64,000 bases of DNA, taken from Camarhynchus parvulus (Eukaryota > Chordata > Aves > Passeriformes > Thraupidae). The stretch spans positions 31,320,001 through 31,384,000 of the forward strand of contig NC_044572.1 of assembly GCF_901933205.1 (NCBI RefSeq), given 5' to 3'. The translations under genes were made by a program, and so were the position numbers. Below, one piece after another: positions 32,001 through 45,053 of the stretch (position 1 is the stretch's first letter; every line of letters begins with the position of its first letter). The notes beneath the pieces were generated by a model that saw only the letters and a list, made by a program, of their open reading frames with translations, was not told the origin of the DNA and did not search any database.

Positions 32001-33689
32001 GGCTTTGCATAAGCAGGATCACTCTGAACCACTTTGGGGCCTTTCTGGACTCATTGTCTGAGCAAAGCAGTTAGAGTTGCTGACTCTGAATTCCTAATCC
32101 TGCCTACATTGGCACAAAATGAGACCTATTTAATTCTCCATGGCTGGCAGTGGTGAAAGAAAACTTCTGAGAAATCCTAAAATATTTATAGGATTTAAAG
32201 TTCTTTTTCTGCGTAAAGGACAACTGAAAGAGAGCAGAATAAAGCAGTGCATTAACTTTCCTACATTCCAAAAGCAAAATTAATAAGAAAGGTCATTGAG
32301 TGGTTGTTCTAGGTATCTACAGAAAGGAGATAATCAAAGGAGGTACAAGTACCCATTCGATGGGAGTGGCCTTTACAGGAGATTTGATAGTGGAGAAGTT
32401 AATTTCCCTGGTGAGTTAAGTGAGATAACATAGTTTTATCTTTTTCAGAAAACTAAGGGTAAATGATCTGGTTCAATAACTCTCACTAACTACATTTAGA
32501 TAAGCTTTCTTTTCTGTGTTTATTAAGTTGTTTATTTGTTATAATGCAACTAGTCATCTAACACAGATAAGAATTTAGGTGGAAGTCAACAAACATCCCT
32601 TTAAGCAACTGGCCCATTTCAAGCACTGAGAATAAATTAAATGATAAAGCACGCTCTCTTTGATTAGAAGACCAAAATTAGTCATTGTGGAAGTGTTTCA
32701 AATTGAAGGAAGCAGCAGCTTTCATTCTGTGTGTAAAGAAATAGACATGTATGTGCAGTGAATGGTCTAACATTTCATTGCACTGTTGTGTTTTCTTTAA
32801 GGAAAGGGAGGACTGAAGAGGCACATGTTTCACAAGACTGTAAATGGCTTATAACGAAAGATACACCATTCACTTGTGGAAAAGAATACTAGATAGAATA
32901 GCTACAGTCACATAGGGTAACAATTTATCTCACTGTAGCAAGATATCTGAAATTTCACACAGTAGAAATAGGAGAATTTTCCACCCTGCTTTTGAATTCT
33001 GTATAGAATAAGTATCTGTTCATTATCTTGTATCTGTATGCACACACGGTGAACTCTGAAGCCTGATTGTCAGGGAGGAAGAGATTAGTCTGTGTCTGTT
33101 AAACATGAAGTCCTCTAAGTGCTTTCATGTTCTTAAAAGCTCAATCTGCACTTGTATATGCAATCTGCAGTGTGGTGTATCATCAAAGAAAAGCTACTGA
33201 GTTTGTGCATGCATGTGTAGTAATTGATTTTTTCCAAGGTACTTGCCTGGGTGCAGTATTGCATATTTTGAGGGTAAGATCAAACCATAGTGTTGAGGAA
33301 AAAGCCACTGCAAATATGGTAGTGAAAACAGCAGCACAGGTGGCAATCAGATTTGGAATGCAGACATCTTAAATCAGTGCCCTTTGTGGGAAATCAAGAT
33401 AGACTTCGGTGATAGCAAGGTCTGGGAAAACAATTGTGCCAGAAGAAAAAAGGCCTGGGTGTCTTTTTTTCTTTAACTGTGTGATAGCTCTCAGAGTGAA
33501 TCCCTCACCTCACCAGAGAGAGGGCTTCTTAGGGACTTGCTAGAATTTGATTGCTCACTGTGTCTCTGTCAGGATTACCCACTGTGATACATCCACTAGG
33601 ACCCATAATTTCAAACAGTGAAAATACTCCATTAAGATTTGACAGATTAGGAAAATGAAAACATTTGCATTGTGCAGATGACATATTTG
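29096..33689. other. AT-rich desert, section 8
   Basis: About 4.6 kb of mostly unique AT-rich DNA. I see no exon, RNA gene or assigned repeat. Frames at 29515-29805, 31796-32032 and 33127-33372 carry no recognisable domain. Confidence 0.4.
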
Positions 33690-34062
33690 AAGAATCTGAG
33701 AGAGCTGCATTTCTGCAGCCTGGAAAAGAGGTGGCTAAAAAGAAATCAATTTTCTGTCTTCATCTCTGTTACAGAAAAGATTAAGCCAGACTCTTCTTGC
33801 AGGTGCACAGCAAAACAAGAAGTGGTGGACCCAAGTTGAAACAAGGGAAATTCCTCTGAAGAAAAATTATTCTTCCTAGGGAGGTTGATTTTACACTGGA
33901 AAAGCTGCCCAGAAAGGCTGTGTAATCTCCATCCTTAGAGGATGTAAAACTCAGCTAGATGAGACCCTAGGAAACCCAATCTAGCTTTGAAGTTAGCCCT
34001 GCTTTAAGCAGTGTTTGAACCCAATGGCTTTCTATGTCCCTTCTAACATAAACTACACAATC
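33690..34062 (+). repeat. CR1 LINE 3'-end relic
   Basis: Ordered matches to the CR1 3' region include TTCTGCAGCCTGGAAAAGAG, then GGTGCACAGCAAAACAAGAA, GAAACAAGGGAAATTCC, AAAGCTGCCCAGAAAGGCTG followed by TGTAATCTCCATCC, AAACTCAGCTAGATGAGACC, CCCTGCTTTAAGCAG and CTATGTCCCTTCTAACAT. It keeps the final part of the element, is 5'-truncated and diverged, and encodes nothing. The usual terminal short repeat is replaced by an (AT)11 microsatellite. Confidence 0.85.
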
Positions 34063-34085
34063 ATATATATATATATATATATATA
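34063..34085. repeat. (AT)11 microsatellite at CR1 3' end
   Basis: Eleven AT units begin directly after the CR1 3' end. The position suggests that the CR1 tail repeat mutated and then expanded by slippage. Confidence 0.9.
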
Positions 34086-34253
34086 AAAGCAGATGTGGAA
34101 ATCTGCTTGGCCAGTTGAATGCTCCTTGAAAACAGGGATACATTTACATCTATGGTGTTTCCTCTTCAGGTCGGGAATTCACTTTTTGATTCTGTTTGGT
34201 GAGGATCAGTAGCATAGGGATTTCTATCCTTGGCTAGTGCTTTTCTAAGCAAT

Positions 34254-34821
34254 TGTCGTTTAAGCCCGGATGGAAATTGAGCATGCTGCAGCTGCTTGCT
34301 CAACCCCCCCACTCTTCCCCCTAAACCTGGTGGAATGGGGAGGAGAATCAAAGTAAAATTTGAAGGTTGAGATAAAAACAGTTTAATAATAAAAATAAAG
34401 TAAAATACAGTAATAATGGTAAATAATAATAATAATGACAATAAAAAGGGGAACCCAAATTATGCATAATACAATTGCTGACCACCTGTTGACTAATGCC
34501 AGACCCCCCTTTCTGAACTCAGATCAGCCCCTCCTCTTCCTCCTTTGTCCCCCCACTTTATGTACAGAACATGATGCCACAAGGTCTGGAATATTGCTCT
34601 GGTCAGTTTGGATCACCTGTCTCAGCTGCCTCTCCTCCCAATCTCCTGTGCACCCCCAACTTCCCTTCCAGTGTGGCAGTCCAAAAAGCAGAGCCTTGGC
34701 TCTGTGCAAGCCCTGCTCAGCAATAACAAAAACATCTCTGTATTATCAACACTGTTCAAAACATAGTCCCATACTAGCCAGTGTTGAGGCAATTAATTCT
34801 ACCCCAGCCAAAACCAGTACA
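34254..34821 (-). mobile_element. Solo LTR of an avian endogenous retrovirus, ERVL-like
   Basis: Read on the minus strand, the element starts near 34821 with TGTACTGGTTTTGGCTGGGG, a degraded form of the common avian LTR start. It then shows a stretch with 'TTGATAATACAGAGATG', a TATA-like segment opposite CCACTTTATGTACAGAACAT (34552-34571), an AT-rich U3/R-U5-type tract opposite 34380-34446, and an end with ACGACA near 34254 (TG...CA termini). Length is about 568 bp. No gag, pol or env sequence adjoins it, so it is a solo LTR left by recombination or partial loss. Target-site duplications are not clear. The family was recognised from memory of bird genomes and the exact subfamily was not checked. 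The frame at 34435-34842 within it is not a gene. Confidence 0.8.
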
Positions 34822-37800
34822 TTATACAAATACCAGAAATGAAGGATGGCTCCATAAGAAGAAAAAAATAATAAGGGTAAAGTTTAGAAAACATGTAAAC
34901 TGTAGGAGATTTGATAATAAGAACAGAGATTCTATCAAAGCCATGCACTTAGGTGGAGAAGGAAGTAAACTGACAAATCAAAAGATTGTGCTTTTTCAGA
35001 CACAGGGCCAATCATGTGATGAGTCTCTGACTGTCTTGGATGGAGAACGAATGTGCTGACTGGACTGTGACAGGCAGTCTGGATGTCTAGTGATGTGCTT
35101 TGACATCTTCTTTGTGATTTTGGTAGTGTAGATAGCTTTGATCAAAGCATATGGCCCTCCCATGCATCTTCAAAAGCAGTGGGATTGTCCCAGTTAAAAT
35201 TTGGTTACTCTTGGAGTAAGGGAATGCTTGCTATGGAAACACAGCCAAGTGTTATCCATCTCACTACCAAACAAGTATCCTTGCCTGAGGAGAAGTGACA
35301 GATGGCTTACCAAGCGTAACCCTGTAATTCACAACCTGCTTTATGTGGATCTCCTGGCTATTGCTTTCTTCTCTCCCTCATTTCCATTTCCATTCCCACT
35401 CCCACCATTCCTTGGGCTTTTGCCATCACCCTCCCACTCTCTCCCCGTTCCTATATTGTTGCCTCTCTCCCACAGCACTGTTTCTGCTCTCTCCCTGCAC
35501 TTCTCTTGTAGACACAAACTGAACTGCAGGTCTGAGGGGATGTCTGCCAGCACAACCCAGTAGTGGGAAAGCTACTGTGGTGCTGCTCTTCTTTATCCAC
35601 ATTCTCATTAGTGTTACATACCTCAGCTCCTGCAAAGTGCTCTTATAACTTGTTATGGTCTGATATGTGAAAAATTTTCACCTCAAAAGTTTTCAATTAT
35701 TTTGTGGTAAATTACAAGGGAGACAGAATATGTAAAGTGCTTACTTTTTTTACACTGGACTCTCTGGGGCAAGTTTCACTCAGTTCCTCAGCTGTGATTA
35801 ATTTTGTTTGTTGCAATGCAAAGCTTAACTGGGTGTATGTGCAAGTTAGAGTGTTGGTGATTTCAGAGGAGAAATCAGGTTTGGATACATACTGAATCCT
35901 CCCGAATCTATATCCAAATGTTAAACTTTTCAAAGTTCACTTAAATTTGCTCAGTTCTTGGTTAATTAGTTGCAGTGGATGTCAGCAGTACTGAAGATGA
36001 AAGACCAGATGAATGAATCGTGTAAATTCTGGAGCAGCAGGAAGGAGGAAGTACAATCTCTCCCTTTCTTCCTGAACCTTCCCACCTAAGAGATATGGGC
36101 CACAAAGGTCACATAAAGTTCAAAGCAGATGTGTCTAAACTGGATTTCTTGAGAGCAAATTACATTCAAATTGCACAATTCCATGTTGGAGTGCTTTACA
36201 CCTGCTTTCCTTAATTATTTCAGTGACAGTTTTTCACTGTCATTGTTGCTTCTGCTTGCTTGTGAATGGCCTGGGTAGGCTGGCGTGTATGGTTCTGGAC
36301 AGGGGTAGCAGCACGTTTCAATGGGTGCTGGCAGCATCTTAGAAATTTTGCCACTGAGTTCAGTGGTAAATGTGAAATTCAGAGGGGGCTGTGGCCTGCT
36401 GCCATGTGCAGGCTGTAAAGACAAGGGGTGTTGCAAAAGGACACGTGTTTCGTGCAGAGGCTCAGACTGTAAAATAAGTTTGGGAGAAAGTGCAGCTCCA
36501 CTTTTACTTTCTGCTCCCATTGTGAGACACAGTGAGCAGAAACCTTTCGTCTTTTGAAAGCCTCCTGTTTGCCTTTCTCCTTAAATGGCCCTGCAAGGAA
36601 ATAGAAACAGCCTGACTCTATTACACAGACTGGGAGATCTGTGCAAGTTTTCTTTCAACTGTTAGAAGTTTTAATTTTATGAACTGAAGTGATGCTGTAT
36701 TTATATTTCAGGGTGTGAGAACATTTGAAAAATTAGCTGCCAATAACCAAATTTAAATGTAAGTTTTGAACCAAGACACTGCACTATTTTTTGCTTTAAA
36801 TAAAAGCAGATGATGCCCAAAACTTGCCCAGTATGTGGTAACTTTATATGTACCTTCAGGTCAGATATTTTACCAATAGTAGCCTAGAAACATTAACAGA
36901 ATTGCAAATAGAAAATGTTGGTAATGATTTAAAGACACATGTGATTACAATACAAATGGGAGGGTAAAAGCCTCTCATAGTTTATATTTCTCTGGTTGCT
37001 AGATTGGTACATTTTTTTAGATGAGGTCCGCAGATCAGGGGTGTAAAGATGTGTAAAATTTCTTAACAATTTCAATCAGGATTAACCCAAATCTTAATGA
37101 ATTTAGGCCAATCTTTAAACAAACAAAAATCCAAACAACCCTGACATAAGTAATTAGGTTTAATTTCAGCTATTTGTAACTTGTCTTCTCAAGGAAAAAC
37201 TTGGTTTTTTTTAATTGATGAAATGGAAACCTGTTCCTAAATAGAGAGAAAAGTTCTTACAGTATTTATGAAGGAGCTTTGGGTGTTGGGATAGTTTGCT
37301 TGCTTGGCTAATTATAAGGATGAATTAGAGTTTTAGGAACCATCCCTGAAGAAAAGTTTAGGCTAACATTTCAGAGAACATACATTTTGGGAGAAAAATT
37401 CTCTTAGCTTTTCTGAGTGAAATGATCTACTGATTCATTTGGACTATTCATAAGAGAAAGACCCAAGAAGCTGAGGAGTAAGACTTTCTAAATTACCTGA
37501 AATTACTTTAAGTGTTTATGTAAAGGGAGGGAGAGAAGAACAGAGTAACAAAGTACAGTGGGGCTTGTAGGAAAGAAGCATCATGTCATGGAGCTAGGTA
37601 AGACAGCAGGATGGAGAAGGCCAGCCTGTGGCTAGAAGAAAGGAGGAAGCATTAAAAGGAAATTCTACTGAATAATTAGATGAGAAGGAGCATTTGAAGG
37701 GAAAGAATTAAAGAGCATGAAGTGCTGGTGCCATAGAATGCACCACTATCTGAATGCTTTTTGCTGGAAAAGTAAAATTTTAGTTTTAGGAAGATCATGG

Positions 37801-39019
37801 TTTCTGATCTGTTAGTGGCAACACAAGATATAGCAATGCAGAAAGCAGTGATATTGTAAAGAAAAGAATATTGTATCCAGTTTGTAGAAATTGTTCCAGG
37901 TGAAGTTTGATTTCAAGTGATGCTTATTCTGGCAGCCAGGTGCCGTGAAGTAAGGTCGGGCTGTTAGGGGTCTGGGCTCTCTAGGTAGAAGCAGGAGCCG
38001 ATACTGTTAGCAACATTCCAGGAAAAAATTGTGGAAAATTTCTTCTTGATATTAAAAACCCAGTGTTGTGTGTCAGGTATTTTGGAAAAGGCCATACTTC
38101 AGGTTATGTGTTTGCAGCAAGTATTGGGGATTAGAAGCCTTTAGTGCCACAGTAGGGAAAGACATCTATACCAGGTCTTGTGAAGTCACTAGCCACTGTT
38201 TGGTAAAGAAAAAGATACAAAGTGTGACTGGTGGTGTTTTTCTGAGGCTAAATTATTATTTATTTTCAATTCTATTTGCAGTACTTGGCCCTAATACTTA
38301 TCGTACATAACACTGCCCTAATAATGTGCTTCCCAGGCCATTCTTGTCTGCAACTTGGTCAGAGTGAACTGGCAAGAGCTTTTAGTGTATGTAAATTAAG
38401 GGACTACATGCTTATTTCTCAGAAAATATTTTATTATGGGTGCTTTCCTTGTAAAGTGATTTTTACCTTCCATTTTAACAACAAAACATCCTCGTATTTG
38501 CCATCAGTTTTTAAACTTAAATAGTTCTAGTTCTAGATACACTATCAGAAAGCAACAAGTTTTTTTGGTTTAAAAAAAAATAAAATCTTTCCTGAGTCAA
38601 AGTTCAGAAGAATATCAGTGTAAATTAAATTTTATACAGATATATTTAAGCAATAATAAAGGTAAGAATTTCAGCAGTAATTCTTGTTAACTTGTTAGTA
38701 GTAGATGAATTCTTGCACAGTTTATTGAAAGTGATTCTATATCAGGAACTGTTTTTTGAAATATATTGCATAAAAATAATCCTCCTATTTGAACAGCAGG
38801 AAGGATTCATCTCCAGAAATGTTTGCCAGGACTGTGCATGTGTTGAAATTTGTCACAGAAGAGATCAATAAGTGGGCACTGCTTGAAAAGTAAATCACCT
38901 GGGGAGAGCCAGGGAATTGTCATTGTAGTGGAAGTATCTCAGTAGAAAGAGGTATCTGTCCCTGTTCATTAGAAAGGAAAATGAAGAGGGACGGAGGGAA
39001 TGAGGAGGGTGGATTGACT
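34822..39019. other. AT-rich desert, section 9
   Basis: Mostly unique sequence. A pyrimidine-rich stretch spans about 35365-35470, with TTCCATTTCCATTCCCACTC. Frames at 35201-35563 and 36321-36557 derive from such composition and show no domain. No exon, RNA gene or assigned repeat. Confidence 0.4.
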
Positions 39020-39250
39020 AATATAAAGAATAACTGTGGGGGGTTAACTCTTCCTGTTTGTGCTGTCAGAACTCGTGCTTTGAGCTAATTGATGTCTTTG
39101 GGGACCCCAGAAGGAGGCAACAAATTGTCTCCTCGTTGTACCAAATTCACTGACTTGACAAAGTGGTCTGCTCAAATGCAGAGCAGAACATTAAATGGAG
39201 CTAAAAAAAGATATCTGCATTTGTAGCAAATGCATTAGAATTTGAGGAAA
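39020..39250. promoter_or_regulatory. Putative CNE
   Basis: Unique sequence with isolated CpGs (AACTCGTGC, CCTCGTTG), a GAGCTAATTGATGTC homeodomain-type core near 39081, and few low-complexity runs compared with its flanks. This resembles enhancer-like DNA. It is inference without conservation data. Confidence 0.25.
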
Positions 39251-39885
39251 TGTACCGAGCAGTGAAAGGTAAAAATTGCTCATATTATGAAAAGGAATTA
39301 TGTATGAATACAGCAAAGAAAAACAGAATAAACCCAGCTAATAAACAACCGCTGAGATCCCCTACTCAAAGCCTATTTAAAAACAACAGGGCTCGTTCCA
39401 TGAATTTCAGTGGACTTCCACTGAGGAACTTTATGGTGGGAGGGGGGGAGGACCTCTTATATATTCTGAATGAAGGCCTTCCATTCTGGACATGTATATC
39501 CAGCAGATACAAGAAACTCACTGAATTTTCTTTTTTTCTTGTTACTCTATTTTATCTTTAGGAAAAGACAGAACAGCATGTAAGGGTGCAAAGGATTGGA
39601 AATGACATCTGTGAAATCTAGCAGAATTTAACTTATTGGAAGTAGCAGGGATTATCCATTTAAATCTGGACTTTCAGAGAATTTAATTTTAAAAATGTTT
39701 GTTATTCATAACTTCTTTGGAGTTTGTGTGTCTGAAACTGCACATGCAATAAAACATTTTATGACTGTTGGGCAATAAAATTCCACTAGTTCTATACAAA
39801 TGTAGTGCTTGGTGAAATACAGCCTGTGGAGAGCAGGAAATCCCAAAGGCATGCAACTTTACAGCCGTAGAACTGGCATAACAAT
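39251..39885. other. Spacer
   Basis: A frame at 39250-39561 has no domain. A short ATTTCAGTGGACTTCCACTG segment near 39404 may be a tiny trace of the ancient foldback repeat, but it is too short to call. Confidence 0.35.
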
Positions 39886-40160
39886 GGCTAATAAATGGAA
39901 CTAATTCTCAGCGTCTCGAGACATTGTCCAGAATGGGAGTTTGATTTCTGAAACTTGAACAACGCCACAGAAAGAATACTGTTCCTCAGCAGTAACTTTG
40001 TTAACCATGACTCTGCCCTTGTGTTTCCTACATTCTTTTTACTCTCCAGCTTCTTCAACATGTGAGACAAGGCTGTGATTGACAACAGCTTTATTCACTG
40101 CACAGCCCCTGGAGAAGGCTCACCCTGCAAGTTACATTCACACTGCATGATGGGAAAAGA
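39886..40160. promoter_or_regulatory. Putative CNE
   Basis: Contains retained CpGs (CAGCGTCTCGAGAC, AACAACGCCACAG), GGAACTAATTCTCAG and GTTAACCATGACTC words, and no repeat signature. It is a candidate regulatory element by texture only. Confidence 0.25.
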
Positions 40161-43100
40161 GGAGTTTACTGTAATGTGGTTGTACTTAAATGCCTCCAAG
40201 ATGTTTATGGAAAATAATGCCTTAAGATGATTTTTGATGTCAGAAGCCCATGGTCAAGCAGGTCTCTTGCAGTTCCTGCCAGTCTTTAAGCCTATATCAT
40301 AATTCAGGCACAATATGCTGTCTGCTTCAGAAACTGCTACGTTTTAAGTATTTGTTTTTTAGAATCTTGGTATGGGAAGCATATCAACAACAAACAATGC
40401 TTGTGTCTGTAACAAGCATTCTGCATGGACACTAATTTTTGAGTTCTATTTTGTTGAGCACTTAATGAACAACTAGCTGTGCTCTGCCTTAATGATTTTG
40501 TCATTAGTTAAGAATTTCTAATGAAAGAGAAGGAGTACTTCTTTCATTTTATATTTGACAACCTGAAGCCTTTCAGAGAATCAGGTACAAAAGTGTTTTC
40601 TGGAAAATAGAGAGCAAATTTAGCAATCTTTTTTTCTCTTTCCTAATATACATCCAGAGTAAAAGAAGCAGATATCCTGTGTGGGCTTTGTGCTACTGAC
40701 ACAGCCAGAGAATAAAGCCTTTGCATGAATTCACTTTGTAAAAGTGATTATAAAAGAAACTGTCTGTGTATAGACTATTGAAGGCAAGGACTTTATCTGA
40801 GCACTGCTGATATCTCTGCTGATAAACTGATATTGCATTTCTTGCTACCACTTTCTCTTAAGAGCCATAATAGACCTGTACAATCACTAGGGAATAAAAA
40901 TATCAGATAAACAGTTCTTGGTATCTGTCTTAAATCTCTCCCTAATTGACCAAATACATTTCAGTACTAGTTTTATTAGGTGTCTGTCCAAAGAGAATCA
41001 AATATCTATTCAAAGCCTCAAGCAGTTAAAATAGATCTAGAAGCTGGCAACCAGCAAATACTCCCTTTCACAGAAGGCGGTGTGAGGTGTTGCCTGTTTT
41101 GTGTTTGCCTTTTCCAAAACCTGGTACCCTCTGACAAGCAGCAACTGCGTCTTCTCCCTCTCTATTGTTGCCAGTGCCACATTTTATGTAAAGACAGGTC
41201 TTTGTTCTAGCAGCTCAGAAACCACTAATATTTGCTTCACTGTTCAACATCTTGCTTGCTCAGGGATGAGTACAGTGACAGAGCAAGGAAGACAGGAATG
41301 GCTTCTTGGGTGAAGCAAAGTTGATTTAAAATGAGCTAAATCTGGTTTTGGTGGGTTATACCTGGCATGGTGGAGAAATGAATAAGGCATGAGGTCCTGG
41401 TGACAGAAGTTCCACAAAATAAGACTGAGACCATGGTAAGGTGCAAGGGAAACAGTTCTAGGTCTTGTCTTTTGTTTACCTCCCTGCACTGCTGTCAGAA
41501 GATGTTTGACTGTAGGGCTTGTTGGGTTGTCAGCATTCTCACAAGCTTTCCCTCAAAACAAATGGCTCAATAAGCAAGCAGGAAATAAAGAGGATAAGCA
41601 ACAAGAAAATATGTCTTTACCTTTCAAATGATAAGCCATGTTGTCCCAAAAGTTTACTTTGCAACCCTGATTACTAATTGCATCTGTCTGAATGGTTGTC
41701 TACGGGTCCATTATGCATGCTCTGCTTAAGATTCTTCTGGATGTCTTTGTGAAACTATTATCCTGTAGCATTCAAGTGTGTTTCTTTCCAGCAGTGCATT
41801 AAGTAACATGACTGACGTCTGTCACATATTTGTTCTCTTCTCTCTGAAAACATACCTATGCCTTGCTCTATAAACTCCCTTCAATCAAACAACTCATATC
41901 GAAGTAATTGTAAAAGGGAATTCATCTCTCCTACACAAGGATAGACTGATTATTAATGCAACCAGCAATGATAGTGTTGTAGTATCTGGAGGCTTCTTGA
42001 CCTGTGAGCAATTGTTGGCCTTGCTGAAGATGGTGGGTGGGCTAGCTTTTGGAATGAGTAGAAACGTCAAGCTATTTTGTAAAATAAACTGTTTTAAGTA
42101 GGAGAAGCTTATGTATGAGGTTCACCCCAGTCACAGAAGTGCATGAGCTGCAGTAGAGGAATATCCTCTCAGGCAAGTTTACTATTGCTCCCTATGCTTA
42201 ACATGGAATGTGCACCATACAAAATTGTGATTTATGGGACAGTTGCTCTGCATTTTATTTTCTTCTCTGGAACAGTGAGAAGGCTGTTGATGGGACTGAT
42301 GGAACATGCAGGTGCTATGAATTTTATTGGTGGAGGTTTACATAGAACTGAAATAGAAAGCCAAGATAAGGTCAAGAAACAAGAATGGTGTTGCCATGTG
42401 GGGAAACAGGGCTCCGAGAAGGGAAACAGACTCAGGAAATGAAGCTGCAGGGGTGATAAGGAAGAGTTTGCCTATCAGACAACAAAATACTTATGATGAA
42501 GCAGCTGAATGTGCCTCGGCTTAAGCTGATCAGCAGAGTTGTTAAATGGCAACAAATACCAGCCACCAGTCTTGTGAGTATGATACTGAGGTCCCTGTGA
42601 CCTACAAGCAGTCATCCATTAAATCTAATTTCTATTAGATTAAATCAGGCCTTGTGGTCTACCAGAATATTGACTCAGTCCTAAAAAAATTCTCAAGTAT
42701 TTTTATTCCTTAGTAATTGTTTGACTGTTGCAAAGTCTTATTCAAAATGGTGTACAGATCTTGCAGTATCTGTCCACAGGAATCTGATTAAATTCAACAT
42801 CACTGCATGCATAGCCCTTCTTCTAAGACCTAGCAGGGTTCACCATAAGCTTAACTTTAGGCATTAAGCAGTTCTTTCCCCAAAGGAGCAAATTCTAAGT
42901 GATATTCCTGCTGACTAACTAAGGACACAAAACATATAGATGAATATAAGTAGAGAAATCAAATGGACACCTATTGCAAAAAGCAGGCTGTTTGCATGAT
43001 AAACAGTTGAATATATGAATAGCAGTAATTGTGGACTAATGGGCCCATCGTAAGACTTTCAAAAAGAAGGAGATATTCTAACTCTAGCTGTAAAAAAATA

Positions 43101-43238
43101 AAATAAATGCTATTAAGGAGAATTCTAATCTTGAAAAATGATTTAGAGTGAAGAGAGAAAGAAAGCTTTTGGGTGAATTTGGCTTCTTGGTAACTGAAAA
43201 AAAATTGCTGTATTCTGTAGCAGTATGGAAGTATTTAG
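40161..43238. other. AT-rich desert, section 10
   Basis: About 3 kb of unique AT-rich DNA. Frames at 40980-41313 and 42143-42442 carry no recognised domain. No repeat or RNA gene is recognised. Confidence 0.4.
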
Positions 43239-43252
43239 CAAGTAGAGGGCAG
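43239..43252 (+). promoter_or_regulatory. CTCF-like motif
   Basis: CAAGTAGAGGGCAG matches the CTCF core CCASYAGRKGGCRS at all but one position. Single-site matches are common by chance, so occupancy is uncertain. If bound, it could mark a loop or boundary anchor inside the desert. Confidence 0.3.
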
Positions 43253-45033
43253 TCCTCGGAATTGCTTGCTGCTTCCTGTTGTCATTGATTTCAGTGGGAG
43301 TGCAGAATATTCAGATGAAAAAATTGATTTAATATCTTTTAAAAACTAAACATTTTTTACAAAATAACCAAGACCAGGTTATTATGTGTGAGAAGAATCA
43401 TGTGGCTGGTTGGCAGTGCCTGTAGGGGCTGAAAATGCAGCTTGTTAGCTTTCTCTAAATGTCTGTATGAAGAATTCTTATTCTAGTTATGTGACTGGGA
43501 AGATAAATGACTTCTAAAACACTATCCATATTTTAAAAACAACTCAGAGAGTGCAAATATTGTATCTAATATGTTGTTCCAGTGCATGCCTCTTAACAGT
43601 TACTGTAATTTTCATGCCAGCAAAAAACACATATTAATTGCTGTTGAAACTAGTCCTCCCACAGTATTAATATCACTTTAAATGCTTTATAAATAGTAAG
43701 TACTGAAGTTTTTATAGAATTTCACATGAAAACAGGCTTTCAGTTGTTAATATGCATTTAAATGAACTCCTAATTCTGCATCAAAGCTCGGCCTACTGGA
43801 GGGTGGGAATGCCAAGGGAACAATGGCAAACCTCAGAAGTCAAGGGAATGAAGATAGTGTCATGACTCAGCTGTTCAGCCAATCAGTACCATTTTAAAAA
43901 AATCAGCATATATCCCACCCCTAGCTTCCTTAAGATTCCAGGTACTGTTGAAAGAGCAAATAAACACAATCACTTCTGTCATCAATAAAGCACATAAAAG
44001 GGGTAGGGGGAAAGATGGGGGAAGTTGACTTGCAAAAATAGAGAAAAAAATGTCAGTAAATGAACTCTTGCCTAAGAGCTGGAGGTTCTGATCAAGAATA
44101 TGAAGATCTCCCACTGAAATATTCACCAGTCTTGTGCCAAAAATAAGGCTCTAACTGTGTTCTAAAAATATTTATCATGAGGTTAAGTGAGATCTCCAAA
44201 AGTGAGTGGTAAGTTTAAGTTGCTTAATATCAAAATTCCTTATAATGTTTTGATTTCAGCAGAATGCAGAATATATTACATCTGTAAATTAATGTTTGTT
44301 TCATATTATATTTTTCTTTAATTATTGTCACATTTTAGAAATAATTGAGTAAAAATTTTCTATATATATGGCATTAGATGATTTTATAGTAGGTTGTAAG
44401 CTAAGGAAATATTGCCCCTTTCACATTCTAGAAGCTATGCTTGTATTTGCCCTTTCTGAATTGTTCAAAGCCGAGCTGCAGAGGCAGGTGGGAATTCCTG
44501 TAACAGCTGGTACTGCCAAGGATGGTCCCCAATATAGGAAAACATGCATCAGAGCATAAGCCTAGTATTTATTTTCACCCTTTCTGCCTGGCATAGTACA
44601 GCATGCTCTTGAGTAAATTACATGAATATTCAAAACCATTACTTAAAGTATAGACTGGCTGACAGAAACTGCACAAGCAAAGTTTACCCATCACACTGAC
44701 TGCTTGTGCGTTATTAAGTAATGCACAAAAATCTTTCCTGGTAAATCTCATTTGCAGGTTTTGAGGCTCAAAAACTTAGTTCATTCCTTTCAAAATTAAA
44801 AAAAAAGAAACATCTGTCAGACTTGGTTAATGGTTATCTAACTTCTCCGGTTGATCCAGCATTTTTATTTCTTCTATATATCTATGGATGAAAGTGTCCT
44901 GCATGTATTACTTGATGTTTCTCCATCGTTCTCATTAGAAAAAGTGCAACTTAAGAAAATTATCATGCTTTTTTAAAGTAATTCTCCTTATCTGGCGTGT
45001 TTAGGCAAATAATGCACATTTTCTGTTGATCAG
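43253..45033. other. AT-rich desert, section 11
   Basis: Unique AT-rich DNA. A CATTGATTTCAGTGGGAG segment near 43284 may be a small trace of the ancient foldback repeat. No exon is recognised. Confidence 0.35.
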
Positions 45034-45053
45034 CTGGTACTTTAAAGTACCAG
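45034..45053. repeat. Perfect 20-bp palindrome
   Basis: CTGGTACTTTAAAGTACCAG equals its own reverse complement. It may be a dimeric protein-binding site or a chance palindrome. No element boundary is seen next to it. Confidence 0.75.

Noticed and set aside
34435..34842. 135-codon frame
   Set aside because: It lies almost entirely inside the minus-strand solo LTR, so it is a by-product of repeat sequence.
39397..39420. Possible further ancient foldback-repeat copies here, near 43284 and near 58364
   Set aside because: Each shows only a short core resembling the TGACTTCAATGGG word without the flanking blocks.
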